DNA from: Proteiniclasticum aestuarii
GTDB taxonomy: Bacteria; Bacillota; Clostridia; Clostridiales; Clostridiaceae
Direction: 5' to 3'
NCBI RefSeq assembly: GCF_017368455.1
Contig: NZ_JAFNJU010000006.1
Location: forward strand, 1-64,000
Length of the DNA: 64,000 nt
Under the pieces are notes generated by a model that was not told the DNA's origin, searched no databases, and saw only the letters and a program-made list of their open reading frames with translations. Below are positions 63,238 through 64,000 of this stretch, one piece after another. Numbering within the stretch: the first letter of the stretch is position 1; every line of letters begins with the position of its first letter. A program made the position numbers and the translations under genes.

Positions 63238-64000
63238 ATGAAAGCCATCCTGCAGGAACATTACGGAACCTATGAAGTCCTGACCATGGAGGAAACAGAA
63301 AAGCCCCAGATCCAAGAAGGAGAGGTTCTGGTGGAGGTCCAAGCGGTGTCCCTCAACGCACCGGATTGGAGACTGCTCAGCGGAAAACCCCTTCTCATGA
63401 GACTGGTCTCCGGCATTTTTCGGCCGAAACACAGAATCAGAGGAACAGATCTCTCTGGAACGGTGGTGGAAGCCTCTCCCGACTGCAGAAATCTGAAAGT
63501 CGGGGATGAAGTCTATGGAGACCTTTCCGGTGCAGGGTTTGGCGCTTTTGCTGAGTATGTGGCCGTGAAAGAGATGCTGCTTTCCCTGAAGCCGAAGAAC
63601 CTGAGCTATCTCGAAGCCGCTGCACTGCCCATGACATCGGTGACGGCCCTCCAAGGCCTCCGTCAGGAGGGGAAACTGCAGCAAGGAGAAAAGGTTCTTA
63701 TTCTAGGCGCATCAGGCGGTGTAGGTACCCTGTCCCTGCAGCTGGCTAGAGCCTTGGGCGCGGAGGTCACGGCGGTGACCTCCATCAGCCACATAGCCCA
63801 GTCCATGTCCTTAGGAGCCCACCATGTACTGGATTATCAGGAGACGGATTTTGACCGCTTGGAGGAATCCTATGATCTGGTTCTGGCCGTCAACGGCTAT
63901 TATCCCTTCAGTACCCTTGGACATCTTCTGTCAGAAACGGGAAGAGTGGTCCTCATCGGAAGCAGCTCGGTCTACCAGCTGATGGCTGCTTCGGTACTGG
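63238..64000 (+). CDS. MDR-family NAD(P)-dependent quinone/alcohol oxidoreductase, partial
   Basis: The window ends after 254 codons of an open frame, so the C-terminus is missing. The N-terminal GroES-like fold has EVLVEVQAVSLNAPDWRLLS, RGTDLSGTVVEAS and VGDEVYGDL; the Rossmann part has LPMTSVTALQGL, KVLILGASGGVGTLSLQLA and LGAHHVLDY. The zinc ligands of true alcohol dehydrogenases are absent (NAPDW in place of the Cys), so it is closer to zinc-less quinone reductase or NADPH oxidoreductases. AAAGGAG precedes ATG 63238. It has its own upstream region and may be unrelated to the nucleoside operon. Confidence 0.88.
   Translation, partial: MKAILQEHYGTYEVLTMEETEKPQIQEGEVLVEVQAVSLNAPDWRLLSGKPLLMRLVSGIFRPKHRIRGTDLSGTVVEASPDCRNLKVGDEVYGDLSGAGFGAFAEYVAVKEMLLSLKPKNLSYLEAAALPMTSVTALQGLRQEGKLQQGEKVLILGASGGVGTLSLQLARALGAEVTAVTSISHIAQSMSLGAHHVLDYQETDFDRLEESYDLVLAVNGYYPFSTLGHLLSETGRVVLIGSSSVYQLMAASVL

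Overview
The window reads as chromosomal DNA of a low-to-mid GC Gram-positive anaerobe-like bacterium, most probably Bacillota and perhaps class Clostridia. The grounds are strong AGGAGG-type ribosome binding sites, frequent TTG and GTG starts, BMP-type lipoproteins, an LPxTG wall-anchored Cna-B protein, an AgrB/AgrD peptide pair and a DUF5317-like membrane protein. No tRNA, rRNA or CRISPR array was seen. The species cannot be named from this sequence.

Layout. (1) 1-975 is a gene-poor leader. (2) 976-20699 is a Wzx/Wzy-type polysaccharide locus: chain-length protein, membrane 4,6-dehydratase, initiating sugar-phosphate transferase, three glycosyltransferases, a TupA-like ATP-grasp protein, a CapA-type metallophosphatase, the complete CapE/CapF/CapG route to UDP-L-FucNAc, polymerase, flippase, and an epimerase and UDP-glucose dehydrogenase for uronic acids. 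It is interrupted by an orphan Flp-type pilin gene with a three-copy hairpin repeat (3.7-4.6 kb) and by a gene-free patch at 12.8-13.3 kb. From about 4.6 kb onward it is visibly more AT-rich than the first two genes and the right end of the window. (3) 21.0-30.2 kb is an accessory island that looks like phage defence or stress response: two large proteins joining a HEPN-like R-x4-H motif to a C-terminal SEC-C zinc motif, a zinc-ribbon/AbiH fusion, a third SEC-C protein, a PD-(D/E)XK nuclease with a RAMA-like tail, then an ImmA / XRE / small acidic protein / ImmA operon with its own promoter and operator-like inverted repeat. (4) 30.2-32.7 kb is an intact-looking IS21-family insertion sequence.

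(5) 32.8-43.4 kb is one tightly overlapped operon led by a GntR/UTRA regulator: a BMP-type nucleoside ABC importer followed by a cysteine hydrolase, PfkB kinase, nucleoside phosphorylase, BtpA-family barrel, iron alcohol dehydrogenase and a TrpA-like lyase without TrpB. The combination suggests an uncharacterised catabolic route for a nucleoside or nucleoside-like compound. (6) 43.4-44.8 kb is mostly decayed sequence. (7) 44.9-48.9 kb encodes a 1326-residue surface protein with about 11 Cna-B repeats, several almost identical at 273-bp spacing. (8) 49.0-52.8 kb holds a peptide-signalling cluster: two membrane proteins, AgrB, a 42-residue AgrD precursor, and a membrane GGDEF/HD-GYP protein, without AgrC or AgrA. 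(9) 52.9-62.8 kb is a second nucleoside system: a divergent LacI-type regulator, ribokinase-like kinase, second BMP importer, nucleoside hydrolase and an ADP-ribosylglycohydrolase-like protein with a long C-terminal extension. (10) The window ends inside a zinc-less MDR oxidoreductase (63238 onward).

The most unusual parts are the SEC-C/HEPN/AbiH island, the agrBD cluster coupled to a cyclic-di-GMP enzyme instead of a two-component system, the GntR operon containing a TrpA-like enzyme with an altered catalytic position, and the hairpin repeats beside the pilin gene.
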